46,514 bases of DNA from Vibrio variabilis (GTDB lineage Bacteria > Pseudomonadota > Gammaproteobacteria > Enterobacterales > Vibrionaceae): the NCBI RefSeq assembly GCF_003263785.1, contig NZ_JYJK01000128.1, forward strand, positions 1-46,514. The letters run 5' to 3'. The translations under genes were made by a program, and so were the position numbers. Under the pieces are notes generated by a model that was not told where the DNA came from, made no database searches, and saw only the letters and a list, made by a program, of their open reading frames with translations. How positions within the stretch are numbered: the stretch's first letter is position 1; every line of letters starts with the position of its first letter. Below are positions 45,816 to 46,514 of this stretch, one piece after another.

Positions 45816-46514
45816 ATGGCTCTTTACGATCCAAGTCTTGTAAAAGACAACTGTGGATTTGGCCTGATTGCGCATATGCAAGGTCAGCCCAGTCACAAAC
45901 TGGTTCGCACCGCAATCTCAGCACTGGACCGCATGACTCACCGTGGCGGCATCAACTCAGATGGAAAAACCGGCGATGGTTGTGGCTTACTACTTCAAAA
46001 ACCCGATTCATATTTCCGCTTAATTGCAGAAGAAAACCAATGGAACTTGGCTAAGCAGTATGCCGTCGGCATGATGTTTCTCTCCAAGGATCCGGTTAAA
46101 GCCCAATCTGCAAAAGACATCATCAACCAAGAACTGTCTAAAGAAACGCTCACCATTTCTGGCTGGCGCGACGTGCCAACCAATGAAGACGTACTCGGCC
46201 CAATCGCGCTGAATTCGCTACCCAATATTGTTCAGGTTTTTATCTCTGCCCCGCTGGATGGCGTGAGCAAGATGTAGAAAGGCGTCTTTACATCGCGAAG
46301 CGCCGCATTGAAAAGCGCATTACGGAAGATGAAGATTTCTATATTTGTAGTTTGTCGACCCAGGTGATCGTCTACAAAGGTCTGTGTATGCCGGCCGATC
46401 TCCCGCGATTCTACCTCGATCTTGCTGATCTTCGCATGGAATCGTCGATCTGTTTGTTCCACCAGCGTTTCTCTACCAATACTCAACCTCGCTGCCGTTG
46501 GCACAGCCGTTCCG
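45816..46514 (+). CDS. gltB: Glutamate synthase large subunit, second copy (E. coli type; partial, two frameshifts)
   Basis: The first 233 or so codons of a second large GOGAT subunit, cut by the window edge. MALYDPSLVKDNCGFGLIAH gives a 12-residue propeptide and catalytic Cys13; HRGGINSDGKTGDGCGLLLQKPD and WRDVPTNEDVLG follow E. coli GltB almost word for word. Breaks: at 46253 a G is missing (CCCCGGCTGG), restoring APAGWREQDVERRLYIAKRR; at 46494 a G is missing (TGGCCG), restoring QPRWPLAQPF. The frame then runs off the edge. AAGGGAG and AAAGG precede the ATG. Confidence 0.93.

Noticed and set aside
1..46514. Mobile elements, defence systems, CRISPR arrays or toxin-antitoxin pairs
   Set aside because: No integrase, transposase, Cas, restriction or toxin-like protein, no spacer-repeat pattern and no tRNA-linked attachment site was seen; the long antisense frames are shadows of the conserved genes.

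Overview
The window is a stretch of core chromosome from a gammaproteobacterium of the genus Vibrio or a close relative. This rests on protein similarity recalled from known vibrio and Escherichia coli families, on E. coli-like gene orders (bamD facing rluD-pgeF-clpB; raiA-pheL-pheA; aroF-tyrA; slt-trpR), on clpB next to an rRNA operon, and on two different glutamate synthase loci in tandem. I see no prophage, insertion sequence, integron, CRISPR array or tRNA gene.

Layout. 1-330 (minus): tandem promoters and leader of an rRNA operon whose 16S gene lies beyond the left edge. 449-4809 (minus): rluD-pgeF-clpB with a heat-shock-type promoter before clpB. 4940-9322 (plus): bamD, a lytic transglycosylase, raiA, and pheA behind a PheL attenuator. 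9380-16260: an OmpA-like lipoprotein, yjjX, trpR, slt, ettA and an M23 peptidase. 16320-18529 (minus): the aroF-tyrA operon with TyrR boxes. 18779-21203 (plus): a BtsS/BtsR two-component pair. 21259-24400: peptidoglycan recycling genes nagZ, anmK and murQ. 24481-27194: a DUF2799 lipoprotein, a CstA/BtsT-family transporter and a GNAT acetyltransferase. 27307-32164 (minus): thrL-thrA-thrB-thrC. 32428-33923: a predicted outer-membrane protein, an RraA-family protein and a DUF3293 protein. 34253-37864: arcA facing arcB plus a lipoprotein. 37933-38876: yhcC. 39396-45409: the first gltB-gltD. 45816 to the right edge: the start of a second, E. coli-type gltB.

How the genes work together. One theme is amino-acid synthesis under attenuation or repressor control (pheL/pheA, aroF/tyrA with TyrR boxes, trpR, thrL/thrABC, two glutamate synthases). 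A second is cell-wall turnover and recycling (two lytic transglycosylases, an M23 endopeptidase, NagZ, AnmK, MurQ, PgeF). A third is redox and carbon sensing (ArcAB with an FNR box before arcA; BtsSR with a cstA-type transporter 4 kb away whose promoter carries a phased array of BtsR-like sites).

Data quality. Thirteen otherwise intact conserved genes carry 17 single-base frameshifts. Sixteen fit the loss of one G or C from a G/C run, most often GGC read as GC. I treat these as consensus errors, not pseudogenes, and annotate each gene over its full span with the break position.

I did not find a convincing wholly new system. The best leads are the operator array before cstA, the structured leader of the first gltB, the small lipoprotein translationally linked to arcB, and an RraA-family protein with most of an aldolase metal-site motif.
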